Program-made: the position numbers and the translations under genes
Part shown: in pieces, positions 1-7,410 of the stretch
How the letters are laid out: every line of letters starts with the position of its first letter
Numbering within the stretch: the stretch's first letter is position 1
Notes under the pieces: model-generated
Seen by the model: only the letters and a program-made list of their open reading frames with translations
Database searches by the model: none
Told to the model about the DNA's origin: nothing
Origin: Cohnella phaseoli
GTDB lineage: Bacteria > Bacillota > Bacilli > Paenibacillales > Paenibacillaceae
Assembly (NCBI RefSeq): GCF_003386235.1
Contig: NZ_QRDZ01000009.1
Span: 203,462-267,461, forward strand
Length of the DNA: 64,000 bases
Direction of reading: 5' to 3'

Positions 1-2811
1 ATCGTTGGAGGTCTAGTCGGCAATAATCCAAGCGATTTGGGGGGAGAGATCGTTCGAAGCTTCGCCATTGGCGACGTTGAGGGCGGCGGTATCGACAACA
101 TGAACATCGGCGGTCTGGTCGGCGATAATTCCTGGGGGAAAATTGTGGACAGCTACGCGGCCGGTAAGGTGAGCGGAAACGATGTTGTTGGCGGGTTAGC
201 CGGGGGGAGTGACTCGGCGGAGATTTGGACGAGTTATTCTTATGGCGAAGTTACGGGGAGTACAAACACGGGCGGTTTCGTGGGAAGCGGAAGCTCAGCG
301 ACCATTGTCAATAGCTTTTACGATACTGAGAAGAGCGGACTGAGCATATCGGAAGGCGGGGCTGGCCTTATTACTGCCCAGATGCAAAGTCAAAGCTCAT
401 ATGAAGCGGATGCTGTTAATGCGTGGGATTTCGCAGCAACTTGGGGAATTGATCCTGTAATGAACGGGGGCTATCCGTATCTCAAATCCAGCCTTGTCAC
501 TTTGCAGTATGAGGATAACGATAGCACAACCGGGACGGCTCCCGCTAGCCAATCCTACGTACCTGTAACAGAGGTCAGCTTGCCCGGGGCAATGGATCTC
601 GTCAAGACGGGTCATACCTTTGCCGGTTGGAACGAGAAAGCGGACGGAAGCGGCGTGGGTTACAGTCCGGGCGATTCTTATAAGGTAAGAAAAAATACAT
701 CGCTGTATGCCCAGTGGATCGCAGTGACACTCAGCAGCGATGCGACGCTAATCTCCTCGATCGGGACAGTGAGCACAAATGGAACGGCAAGCGAGACAAT
801 TACGGATGTGCCATATGGCACGACGCTATCGGCGTTTAAGGCTGCGATCACTCCGGCTGCCAATGCAACATTTGAGGTGTACGAAGCAGATGGAGTGACA
901 GTGGCGACTGTACTGGCATCCAACTATAAGGTAATCGTCACTGCCGAGGATGGCATCACTCAAGTGACATATACCATTACGGTGGACCCGGCTCCGCCAA
1001 GCAGCGATGCGACGCTAACCTCCTCGATCGGAACAGTGAGCACAAACGGCTCAGCAGCCGAGACGATTACGGATGTGCCATATGGCACGACGCTATCGGC
1101 GTTTAAGGCTGCAATTACTCCGGCTGCCAATGCAACATTTGAGGTGTACGAAGCAGATGGAGTGACAGTGGCGACTGTACTGGCATCCAACTATAAGGTA
1201 ATCGTCACTGCCGAGGATGGCACCACTCAAGTGACGTATACCGTTACGGTCGATCCAGCTCCGCCGAGCAGCGATGCGACGCTGACTTCAACAATCGGGA
1301 CAGTGAGCACAAATGGAACGGTAAGCGAGACAATTACGGCTGTACCGTACGGCACAACATTGTCTGCGTTCAAACTTGCGATCACTCCGGCTGCCAATGC
1401 ATCGTTTGAAGTTTATGAAGCGGACGGTCTGACCGTGGCGACTTCGCTGGCATTCAACTATAAGGTAATCGTTACAGCTGAGGATGGCACCACTCAAGTG
1501 ACGTATACCGTTACGGTCGATCCAGCTCCGCCGAGCAGCGATGCGACGCTGACTTCAACAATCGGAACAGTGAGCATAAACGGCTCAGCAGCCGAGACGG
1601 TTAAGGATGTGCCATATGGCACGACGCTATCGGCGTTTAAGGCTGCGATCACTCCGGCGACCAATGCAACATTTGAGGTGTACGAAGCAGATGGAGTGAC
1701 TGTGGCGACTTCGTTAGCGTCCGGCTACAAAGTTATCGTCACTGCTCAAGACGGAACAACCCGGATGACCTATACCGTCACCGTAAAGTCAGCTCCGTCT
1801 AACCCAACCGCAGGAGGGAACGGGGGAGGAAGCTATACTCCACCGAGCAACAAGTTGATTCTTCAGCCAGGCAAATCCGGAGAATTGAGCTTGTTTGGGG
1901 AGATCACCGTCACTGTTCCGGTTGACGCTTCCGACAAAGAAGTGATTATCACGATCAATAGGGAAACGGACCCGCAAAAGCTGCTTTCGGACCCCGATGT
2001 GCTGCTAAGCTCAGTATTCGAGGTCCTTAAGAACTTTAAGGATGAATTCAAAAATCCCGTTACGATTACAATCAAGTTCAACTCTGCCAAGCTTCCGGCT
2101 GGACAGACGCCCGCTATATTTTTATACGATGAGGCTAAAAAGAGATGGATGGAGGTACCGAACGGCCAAGTAAGCGGAGATAAAGTTTCTGTCAAGGTGC
2201 GTTCATTGGCCAAATTCGCCGTTTTCGCCACCGAAAGCCCTGTTGATCAGGAGACAAACAAAGAGCCTTTGGTGAAGTTAACAGATATTGCCGGCCACTG
2301 GGCGGAATCGAGTATTTTACAAGCCGTAAGAGAAGGGATTATCGCGGGATATTCGGACGGCTCGTTCAAACCGAATCGGATCGTCACCCGCGCAGAGTTC
2401 GCATTGATGCTGATGAACGCATTGAAGCGAACGAACCAGGGAGGCGAATTGCCGTTCACCGATGCATCCAAGATTGGCCGTTGGGCGAAAAACGCCGTAG
2501 CGCTTGCCGTAGAAGCGGGATACATTAACGGCTATCGGGACGGAACGTTCCGTCCGAACTCGGCGATCACCCGAGCGGAGATGGCGATCATGGTCGCCAA
2601 GGTTCTAGGTCTGTCATCGGAAAAGGGGCTCGCAACCGAATTCAAGGATGACTTAGCCATCCCTGAATGGGCGAAAGGAGCAATAGTCTCTATTCAAGCG
2701 AAAGAGATTATGAAAGGCAGCCCGAACGGCGAGTTTGCTCCGGCGGCTAAGGCGACGAGGGCTGAGGCGGTAACTGTTTTATTAAAATTACTGGAGGCGA
2801 TGGGGAAGTAA
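1..2811 (+). CDS. S-layer-anchored surface protein, 5' end outside window
   Basis: The frame is open from base 1, so this is the 3' part of a larger gene; the TTG at 37 is only the first possible internal start. Domain order by nucleotide: glycine-rich GLUG-type repeats (1-330, recurring GGLVG/GGFVG), an InlB B-repeat/Flg_new module (about 505-717, ending in LYAQW), four 89-residue beta-sandwich-like repeats (733-1800), a Gly/Asn-rich linker, an uncharacterised domain (about 1857-2245), and three SLH domains (about 2272-2800) with GYSDGSFKPN, GYRDGTFRPN and three TRAE motifs. SLH domains bind secondary cell-wall polymer, so the protein is held on the cell surface; the upstream modules suggest adhesion or glycan contact. 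A terminator follows, so it ends its transcript. The surface-protein call is firm; the ligand is unknown. Confidence 0.93.
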   Translation: MVGGLVGNNPSDLGGEIVRSFAIGDVEGGGIDNMNIGGLVGDNSWGKIVDSYAAGKVSGNDVVGGLAGGSDSAEIWTSYSYGEVTGSTNTGGFVGSGSSATIVNSFYDTEKSGLSISEGGAGLITAQMQSQSSYEADAVNAWDFAATWGIDPVMNGGYPYLKSSLVTLQYEDNDSTTGTAPASQSYVPVTEVSLPGAMDLVKTGHTFAGWNEKADGSGVGYSPGDSYKVRKNTSLYAQWIAVTLSSDATLISSIGTVSTNGTASETITDVPYGTTLSAFKAAITPAANATFEVYEADGVTVATVLASNYKVIVTAEDGITQVTYTITVDPAPPSSDATLTSSIGTVSTNGSAAETITDVPYGTTLSAFKAAITPAANATFEVYEADGVTVATVLASNYKVIVTAEDGTTQVTYTVTVDPAPPSSDATLTSTIGTVSTNGTVSETITAVPYGTTLSAFKLAITPAANASFEVYEADGLTVATSLAFNYKVIVTAEDGTTQVTYTVTVDPAPPSSDATLTSTIGTVSINGSAAETVKDVPYGTTLSAFKAAITPATNATFEVYEADGVTVATSLASGYKVIVTAQDGTTRMTYTVTVKSAPSNPTAGGNGGGSYTPPSNKLILQPGKSGELSLFGEITVTVPVDASDKEVIITINRETDPQKLLSDPDVLLSSVFEVLKNFKDEFKNPVTITIKFNSAKLPAGQTPAIFLYDEAKKRWMEVPNGQVSGDKVSVKVRSLAKFAVFATESPVDQETNKEPLVKLTDIAGHWAESSILQAVREGIIAGYSDGSFKPNRIVTRAEFALMLMNALKRTNQGGELPFTDASKIGRWAKNAVALAVEAGYINGYRDGTFRPNSAITRAEMAIMVAKVLGLSSEKGLATEFKDDLAIPEWAKGAIVSIQAKEIMKGSPNGEFAPAAKATRAEAVTVLLKLLEAMGK
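733..1800 (+). repeat. Four tandem 267-bp in-frame repeats
   Basis: The unit starting AGCAGCGATGCGACGCT recurs at 733, 1000, 1267 and 1534, exactly 267 bp (89 codons) apart. Long blocks are identical between copies at DNA level, for example around CCATATGGCACGACGCTATC, which indicates recent duplication or gene conversion. Each unit encodes one module beginning SSDATL and ending YTVTVDPAPP; the last has diverged at its end (TVKSAPS). Confidence 0.95.
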
Positions 2812-2902
2812 GCATCGAATGACAGGCGGCCGATGAGAAAAACATAAAGCTGTCATCCACCCCCGGTGCCGATCAGACGATTCTGGGGCAAGTGCATTAT
2901 CG

Positions 2903-2944
2903 AAGAGTCCGCTTTTCCTAAGTGAAAAGCGAGCTCTTTTTTTA
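2903..2944 (+). terminator. Rho-independent terminator of the SLH gene
   Basis: Stem AAGAG-CGCTTTTC pairs with GAAAAGCG-CTCTT and runs into seven T residues. It lies 91 bp after the SLH stop codon. Confidence 0.85.
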
Positions 2945-3246
2945 TTCAAATTTCCCTTAGTAAGCGTATACAACAGATTTTATTCATCTCAAGGTCTGTA
3001 TCCCTGCGTTATACTTTCATTTGCTGTGTCACCAAGAGATAAATGCAGAATAATAAATGCGCGAGCCTTACTCCATCACGCCAAATGTCCGAAAATGCAC
3101 AACACCCGCTTACTTTGCCTCAAAACGGCGTTTGATTGCCTAATAAGCAAGGAATATACTGCAAAAGGATCAATTCCCGCAGTCTGATCGTCACGGCCGA
3201 ATTGAAAGTGAAGTACCAGCGCATTTTATAAGAATAACAATCGGCG
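2945..3246. other. Intergenic region upstream of kimA, no element recognised
   Basis: About 300 bp without a credible coding frame. I looked for the c-di-AMP (ydaO-type) riboswitch that often precedes kimA and did not find its conserved G-rich core. No convincing sigma-A promoter was identified by eye. Confidence 0.4.
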
Positions 3247-5082
3247 GTGGCGCAAATGGGATCTCAAGTGAAAAGATGGCTGCTAGGAAGGCCGCTGAAA
3301 TCCAAGGAATTAGGGGAACAGAAGCTTAGGAAAACAAAGGCGTTGGCGATTCTCTCTTCGGATGCCTTGTCTTCCGTCGCTTATGGTCCCGAACAAATTT
3401 TGCTGGTGCTCGTCACGGTCGGCGCAAGCGCATTTTGGTACTCCATCCCAATTGGGATTGGCGTGCTGATCTTATTAACCGCCCTCATCCTGTCTTATCG
3501 TCAGATCATCCATGCCTATCCGCATGGCGGCGGCGCTTATGTCGTGTCTAAAGAAAATTTAGGGATTTTCTCCGGATTGATCGCCGGCGGTTCCCTGTTA
3601 GTGGATTACATCTTAACCGTAGCGGTAAGCGTGTCCGCAGGTACGGATGCCATTACTTCAGCGTTCCCCTCATTACATGAGCATAAGGTCGTCATCGCCG
3701 TTGTGTTCGTCATTTTGATCACCATTCTGAATTTGCGCGGCGTAACGGAGTCCGCTTCCATATTGGCTTATCCGGTATATTTGTTTGTACTGGCTCTTTT
3801 CATCCTGATCGGTGTAGGGCTTTATAACATTGCCACAGGCGCGGTCTCGACCGACCTGCACGCCTCTATCGGCACACCGGTGGCGGGGATCAGCCTGTTT
3901 CTGCTCCTGCGGGCGTTCGCTTCGGGAAGCTCGGCACTGACCGGGGTCGAAGCGATTTCCAATGCGATTCCCAACTTCAAGGAACCCGCTCCGCATAATG
4001 CGGCCAAAACATTGATGTCCATGGGAGTTTTGCTGGCACTTTTATTCTCGGGTATTGTGTTTCTAGCTTATTACTACGGAATTTCGCCGCATGCTCAGGT
4101 TACGGTTGTCTCCCAAATCGCCGAAACGACCTTCGGGCGTCATTTCATGTACTTCTTTATTCAAGCAACAACCGCTCTGATTTTGATTCTTGCGGCGAAT
4201 ACAGGGTATTCGGCCTTCCCGCTGCTGGCGGTTAATCTCGCCAAGGATAAGTTTATTCCGAGAATGTTCACCGTTAGAGGCGACAGATTGGGGTATTCCA
4301 ACGGTATTATTATGCTTGGCGTCCTGTCGATCGTCCTAATCGTCGCATTCGGGGGTCAAACCGAACAGTTAATCCCGTTATACGCCGTTGGCGTGTTTAT
4401 CCCTTTTACTCTGTCCCAGACTGGCATGATCCTGAAATGGATTCGGCAAAAGCCGAAGGGCTGGTTCCCTAGACTACTCATTAATGCCACCGGAGCGCTG
4501 ATTAGCTTCACCGTCACTATGATGTTCTTTTTAACGAAGTTTGCTCAGGTTTGGGCTGTTCTGGTGTTTCTGCCGTTAATTCTGCTTCTTTTCTACCGTA
4601 TCAGAAAGCATTATGAAGCTGTAGGGGATCAGCTGCGTTTAGCCACATGCGAGCCCGTTCCTCCGATTAAAGGAAACGTGGTTATCGTGCCGGTATCGGG
4701 AATTACCCATGTTGTGGAACATTCCCTTAACTACGCCCAATCGCTTGCAGCCGATCAAATTATTGCCGTGTACGTTCCGTTTGAAAGGGAAGAGGAGGTA
4801 CGGTTCTCGGAAAAATGGAAAAAGTGGAGGCCGGACATTCGATTGGTGAGCCTTCATTCTCCTTATAGAAGCATTATTCAGCCGTTAAGTCGATTTATCG
4901 ACGCTGTACAGCATAAAGCCGGCGAATCGGGCTACCAGGTTACGGTCATTATTCCCCAGTTCATTCCGAAAAAGGGATGGCACAATATTTTGCATAACCA
5001 AACGAGCTTAATGATCCGCACCTACTTGCTCCACCGCAAAGATGTAATTGTGACAACCGTTCCTTATCACTTGAAAAAGTAA
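3247..5082 (+). CDS. kimA: KimA-type high-affinity potassium importer (APC superfamily)
   Basis: KimA (formerly YdaO) brings K+ into the cell by proton symport and is inhibited by c-di-AMP in Bacillus. The 611-residue length and sequence follow B. subtilis KimA closely: LSSDALSSVAYG near the N-terminus, a YPHGGGAYVVSKENLG segment, about 12 membrane segments, then a cytosolic UspA-like domain (about residues 465-605) ending in LPYHLKK. The start is uncertain: GTG at 3247, ATG at 3256 and GTG at 3268 are in frame and none has a strong ribosome site; the Bacillus N-terminus best fits 3256 or 3268. It stands alone, with a new promoter directly after it. Family assignment is firm; ion specificity is by homology. 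Confidence 0.93.
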   Translation: MAQMGSQVKRWLLGRPLKSKELGEQKLRKTKALAILSSDALSSVAYGPEQILLVLVTVGASAFWYSIPIGIGVLILLTALILSYRQIIHAYPHGGGAYVVSKENLGIFSGLIAGGSLLVDYILTVAVSVSAGTDAITSAFPSLHEHKVVIAVVFVILITILNLRGVTESASILAYPVYLFVLALFILIGVGLYNIATGAVSTDLHASIGTPVAGISLFLLLRAFASGSSALTGVEAISNAIPNFKEPAPHNAAKTLMSMGVLLALLFSGIVFLAYYYGISPHAQVTVVSQIAETTFGRHFMYFFIQATTALILILAANTGYSAFPLLAVNLAKDKFIPRMFTVRGDRLGYSNGIIMLGVLSIVLIVAFGGQTEQLIPLYAVGVFIPFTLSQTGMILKWIRQKPKGWFPRLLINATGALISFTVTMMFFLTKFAQVWAVLVFLPLILLLFYRIRKHYEAVGDQLRLATCEPVPPIKGNVVIVPVSGITHVVEHSLNYAQSLAADQIIAVYVPFEREEEVRFSEKWKKWRPDIRLVSLHSPYRSIIQPLSRFIDAVQHKAGESGYQVTVIIPQFIPKKGWHNILHNQTSLMIRTYLLHRKDVIVTTVPYHLKK

Positions 5083-5089
5083 TAGGCGG

Positions 5090-5119
5090 TTTACAAGAAA
5101 TCGAAAGGTGTCATATAAT
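5090..5119 (+). promoter_or_regulatory. Sigma-A promoter of the YdeI-like gene
   Basis: TTTACA (5090-5095), 18-bp spacer, TATAAT (5114-5119), 76 bp before the start codon at 5196. Confidence 0.7.
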
Positions 5120-5195
5120 CTAATGGTCACCAAATGGTGTCCCATTGATCGGTCCATTCGGAGGGACAGGAAAAGACAGAGGGGGTATCTCGATT

Positions 5196-5786
5196 ATGAA
5201 AGGCGTAAAGAACTCAAAAATTGATCCCTTCTTCAGCAAGGCTAAACAGTGGAAAGATGAATTCCAGAAGCTTAGAGAGATCGTTCTAGACTGCGAGCTG
5301 ACCGAAGACTTCAAGTGGATGCATCCTTGCTACACCTATAAGAATGATAATATCGTGCTCATTCACGGATTTAAAGAGTACTGCGCGCTGCTGTTTCATA
5401 AGGGCGCCTTGTTGAAGGATCCCCATAAGATCCTCATCCAACAAACGGAGAACGTGCAGGCGGCGCGTCAGCTTCGTTTTACCAGCGTGGAACAGATCGA
5501 CGAGATGCAGCTTATTATTAAGACGTATATCGATGAAGCGATCGAGGTCGAAAAGGCCGGGCTGCAGATCGAATTTAAAAAGAATACGGAATATGCCATT
5601 CCCGAAGAATTACAAAATAAATTCGTTGAAATTCCCGATCTGAAAGTCGCTTTCGAAGCGCTGACGCCGGGACGCCAAAGAGGGTACTTGCTTTATTTTT
5701 CGGGAGCCAAGCAGTCCAAAACTCGGGAATCCAGAATCGAAAAGTACTTGCCGCACATTCTCGATGGCAAAGGGATGGACGATTAG
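5196..5786 (+). CDS. YdeI/OmpD-associated family protein
   Basis: A 196-residue cytosolic protein resembling B. subtilis YdeI through its whole length: FKWMHPCYTY near residue 40, LIHGFKEYCALLFHKG, and the C-terminal TPGRQRGYLLYFSGAKQSKT, a conserved basic end of this family. The family shares the DUF1801 fold; some members are annotated as bacteriocin-protection proteins, but no biochemical role is established. The ATG at 5196 was chosen because AGAGGGGG lies 10 nt upstream; the upstream in-frame TTG at 5145 has no such site. It has its own promoter and terminator and is therefore monocistronic. Family call firm, function unknown. Confidence 0.88.
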   Translation: MKGVKNSKIDPFFSKAKQWKDEFQKLREIVLDCELTEDFKWMHPCYTYKNDNIVLIHGFKEYCALLFHKGALLKDPHKILIQQTENVQAARQLRFTSVEQIDEMQLIIKTYIDEAIEVEKAGLQIEFKKNTEYAIPEELQNKFVEIPDLKVAFEALTPGRQRGYLLYFSGAKQSKTRESRIEKYLPHILDGKGMDD

Positions 5787-5815
5787 CCCCATTTTCACGG
5801 AATTCGCCAAAAATG

Positions 5816-5842
5816 AACTCCGCGCCTTCGCGGAGTTTTTTT
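5816..5842 (+). terminator. Rho-independent terminator
   Basis: AACTCCG and CGGAGTT pair around a short CG-rich loop and are followed by seven T residues, 30 bp after the stop of the YdeI-like gene. Confidence 0.92.
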
Positions 5843-5932
5843 ATATGGAGCGTCGCTCGAGACTATGATAGGATATATATTGCCCATGTGGGAGCGATAG
5901 CTTCATAGAAAACGTAAAGCGAGGTCCGCCAG

Positions 5933-6580
5933 ATGAGAAACACGGTCTCGACGTGTCTTCTGGGAATTGGCGTATTTTTATTTGCCGCCGGCTTTATTAC
6001 AGGAATCGTTGCAGCGCAGGAGGGGGACGGAGGATTTCGGTTTATCGTCGCTTTATACTGGTGGCTATCGGCGATTATCGCGGGCTTTTTCTTTATCGGC
6101 TTGTCTGAAATCGTCCATCTCTTGCAAAGGCTACTGGACAAAAGTGCCGCACCGCCGTCTGCGTCAGCGGAATCCTTGAAGCGTGAAGGAGAAATCAGCA
6201 GCGAAATAACTGGAACTAACGGAACGGCTGCATCTCGCGAAAAAACAGCCGCCACTTCGAACGCTTCTGAAGCTCAGCCGCCAAGTGAAGTGTCGGAAGG
6301 GAAGATCAAGGATTTAACCCTTGTCCTCGATGGCGAACGCTTCAAAGGCCAGCTTTGGATCACCGCCTCCGAAGTCCAAGTCGTAAAGAGGTCCGCGTTC
6401 CAATCCGAGTCCGAAGCGCAGATCGTTAAGGTGATTAACAAGAGCGATCTTTCTTCTGATTATGAGCGGATTAAAGACTATTTTGTTTATAGTTTCAAAG
6501 AAGGAAGCCGCATTCAGAAATTAGAATTCAAAACTCATAATCTATACGATTACGAGCGAATAGTTAACCTGCTAAAATAA
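5933..6580 (+). CDS. Two-TM membrane protein with cytosolic C-terminal domain, unknown function
   Basis: A 215-residue protein with two hydrophobic segments (about 6-27 and 38-62), a low-complexity Ser/Ala/Glu-rich linker (about 68-120) and a compact soluble C-terminal domain (about 122-215) that mixes beta-rich and charged sequence. The ATG at 5933 has GCGAGG 8 nt upstream. I do not recognise the family. The architecture suggests a membrane-tethered binding or sensing domain, but nothing in the sequence shows a partner. It lies between a terminator and the nrd promoter and appears monocistronic. Confidence 0.8.
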   Translation: MRNTVSTCLLGIGVFLFAAGFITGIVAAQEGDGGFRFIVALYWWLSAIIAGFFFIGLSEIVHLLQRLLDKSAAPPSASAESLKREGEISSEITGTNGTAASREKTAATSNASEAQPPSEVSEGKIKDLTLVLDGERFKGQLWITASEVQVVKRSAFQSESEAQIVKVINKSDLSSDYERIKDYFVYSFKEGSRIQKLEFKTHNLYDYERIVNLLK

Positions 6581-6646
6581 ATATCGCTCATAAAAATCTA
6601 GATGTTGATTCAATTCAGAGATAAATGTGTCTATACATACTGTATC

Positions 6647-6675
6647 TTGGAATGTCGTTGCGCGTGTGCTACAAT
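6647..6675 (+). promoter_or_regulatory. Sigma-A promoter of the nrdHIEF operon
   Basis: TTGGAA (6647-6652), 17-bp spacer, TACAAT (6670-6675). It gives an untranslated leader of about 110 nt before nrdH. An imperfect NrdR-box-like stretch lies around 6633-6651 but matches the consensus poorly, so NrdR control is not claimed. Confidence 0.72.
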
Positions 6676-6729
6676 TGGTTTATTCAATTTCATAGAGTCG
6701 TTGCCGGAATTGAAGCTGCTATTCGGTAG

Positions 6730-6759
6730 AATACCCACGGAGACGGGGGTGTTCTTTTT
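6730..6759 (+). terminator. Possible attenuator hairpin in the nrd leader
   Basis: AATACCC can pair with GGGTGTT across a 10-nt loop and is followed by a C-T5-C run, between the nrd promoter and nrdH. The stem is short and contains one G-T pair, so it may be only partly functional or fortuitous. Confidence 0.35.
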
Positions 6760-6793
6760 CTTTGCAATATACATATCAAAGGAGACGAGAAAA

Positions 6794-7018
6794 ATGAAGC
6801 TTTATACGAGAACGGTATGCCCGAAATGCATGTGGATCAAATCTGAACTGCAGCGCGCGGAAGTAGAGGTTGAGATCATTAACGTCGATCATGATACGGA
6901 AGCGTTCGAAAAGCTTGTCGCGGCCGGTGCGATGAGCGTTCCGGTATTGGAGGTAGACGGCGAGTTCATTTTCGATACGAATGAAATGGTTAAGCAGCTC
7001 GAGAGCCTGAGCGTATGA
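6794..7018 (+). CDS. nrdH: NrdH glutaredoxin-like electron donor for class Ib ribonucleotide reductase
   Basis: A 74-residue thioredoxin-fold protein with the redox motif CPKC at residues 8-11, then a SVPVLEVDG segment containing the conserved cis-proline and a FDTNEMV end. NrdH passes electrons to the C-terminal cysteines of NrdE. The ATG at 6794 follows AAAGGAGACG; the much longer upstream frame from 6602 is not needed and runs through the promoter. Its stop overlaps the nrdI start (ATGA), which indicates translational coupling. Context and motif make the assignment firm. Confidence 0.93.
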   Translation: MKLYTRTVCPKCMWIKSELQRAEVEVEIINVDHDTEAFEKLVAAGAMSVPVLEVDGEFIFDTNEMVKQLESLSV

Positions 7019-7410
7019 TCGCTTTTGCAAGCCGTACAGGAAACGTGAGGTATATCGTTTCGCGGCTTCAATTGCCTGCAATCGAAATCGCCGAGGACAT
7101 CAAGCTGGCGAAGCCTTTTTTGCTGTTCACCTACACGGACGGGTTTGGCGATGTGCCGCGGTCGGTGGCTCGATTTATGGAGCGGTGCGGCAAGCTTTGC
7201 CAGGGAGTAATCGTGAGCGGCAACAGCAACTTCGGCCATCGCGTATTCGGAGCGGCCGGCGACGCCCTTGCGAGACAGTGGCAGGTTCCGCTAGTCCGCA
7301 AAGTCGACATGCGAGGCTTTGCCGAAGACTACGAGGCGATCCGCCGTTATTACGAGCAATGTTTCCGGGAGGAGAGAAAGTCCGATGAAGTCTTACTTGA
7401 AGTTAAATAA
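7015..7410 (+). CDS. nrdI: NrdI flavodoxin-like activator of class Ib ribonucleotide reductase
   Basis: A 131-residue flavodoxin-fold protein. It starts MIAFASRTGNVRYIV, a phosphate loop for FMN, and contains TYTDGFGDVP and GVIVSGNSNFG, both typical of NrdI. NrdI supplies the oxidant that assembles the dimanganese-tyrosyl radical cofactor in NrdF. It overlaps nrdH by 4 nt (ATGA) and its 3' end overlaps nrdE by 26 nt, so the genes are tightly coupled. Confidence 0.93.
   Translation: MIAFASRTGNVRYIVSRLQLPAIEIAEDIKLAKPFLLFTYTDGFGDVPRSVARFMERCGKLCQGVIVSGNSNFGHRVFGAAGDALARQWQVPLVRKVDMRGFAEDYEAIRRYYEQCFREERKSDEVLLEVK

Noticed and set aside
733..1800. Repeats considered as a CRISPR array
   Set aside because: Units are 267 bp, contiguous without spacers, and in frame within a surface protein.
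2945..3246. c-di-AMP riboswitch expected before kimA
   Set aside because: The conserved G-rich core and pairing pattern were not found by eye; reported only as an apparent absence.
6633..6651. NrdR box before nrdH
   Set aside because: Only about 9 of 16 positions fit the consensus and no second box is present at the usual spacing.
7319..7384. Upstream extension of nrdE
   Set aside because: Codons lie inside nrdI and the start at 7385 has a proper ribosome site and the conserved N-terminus.
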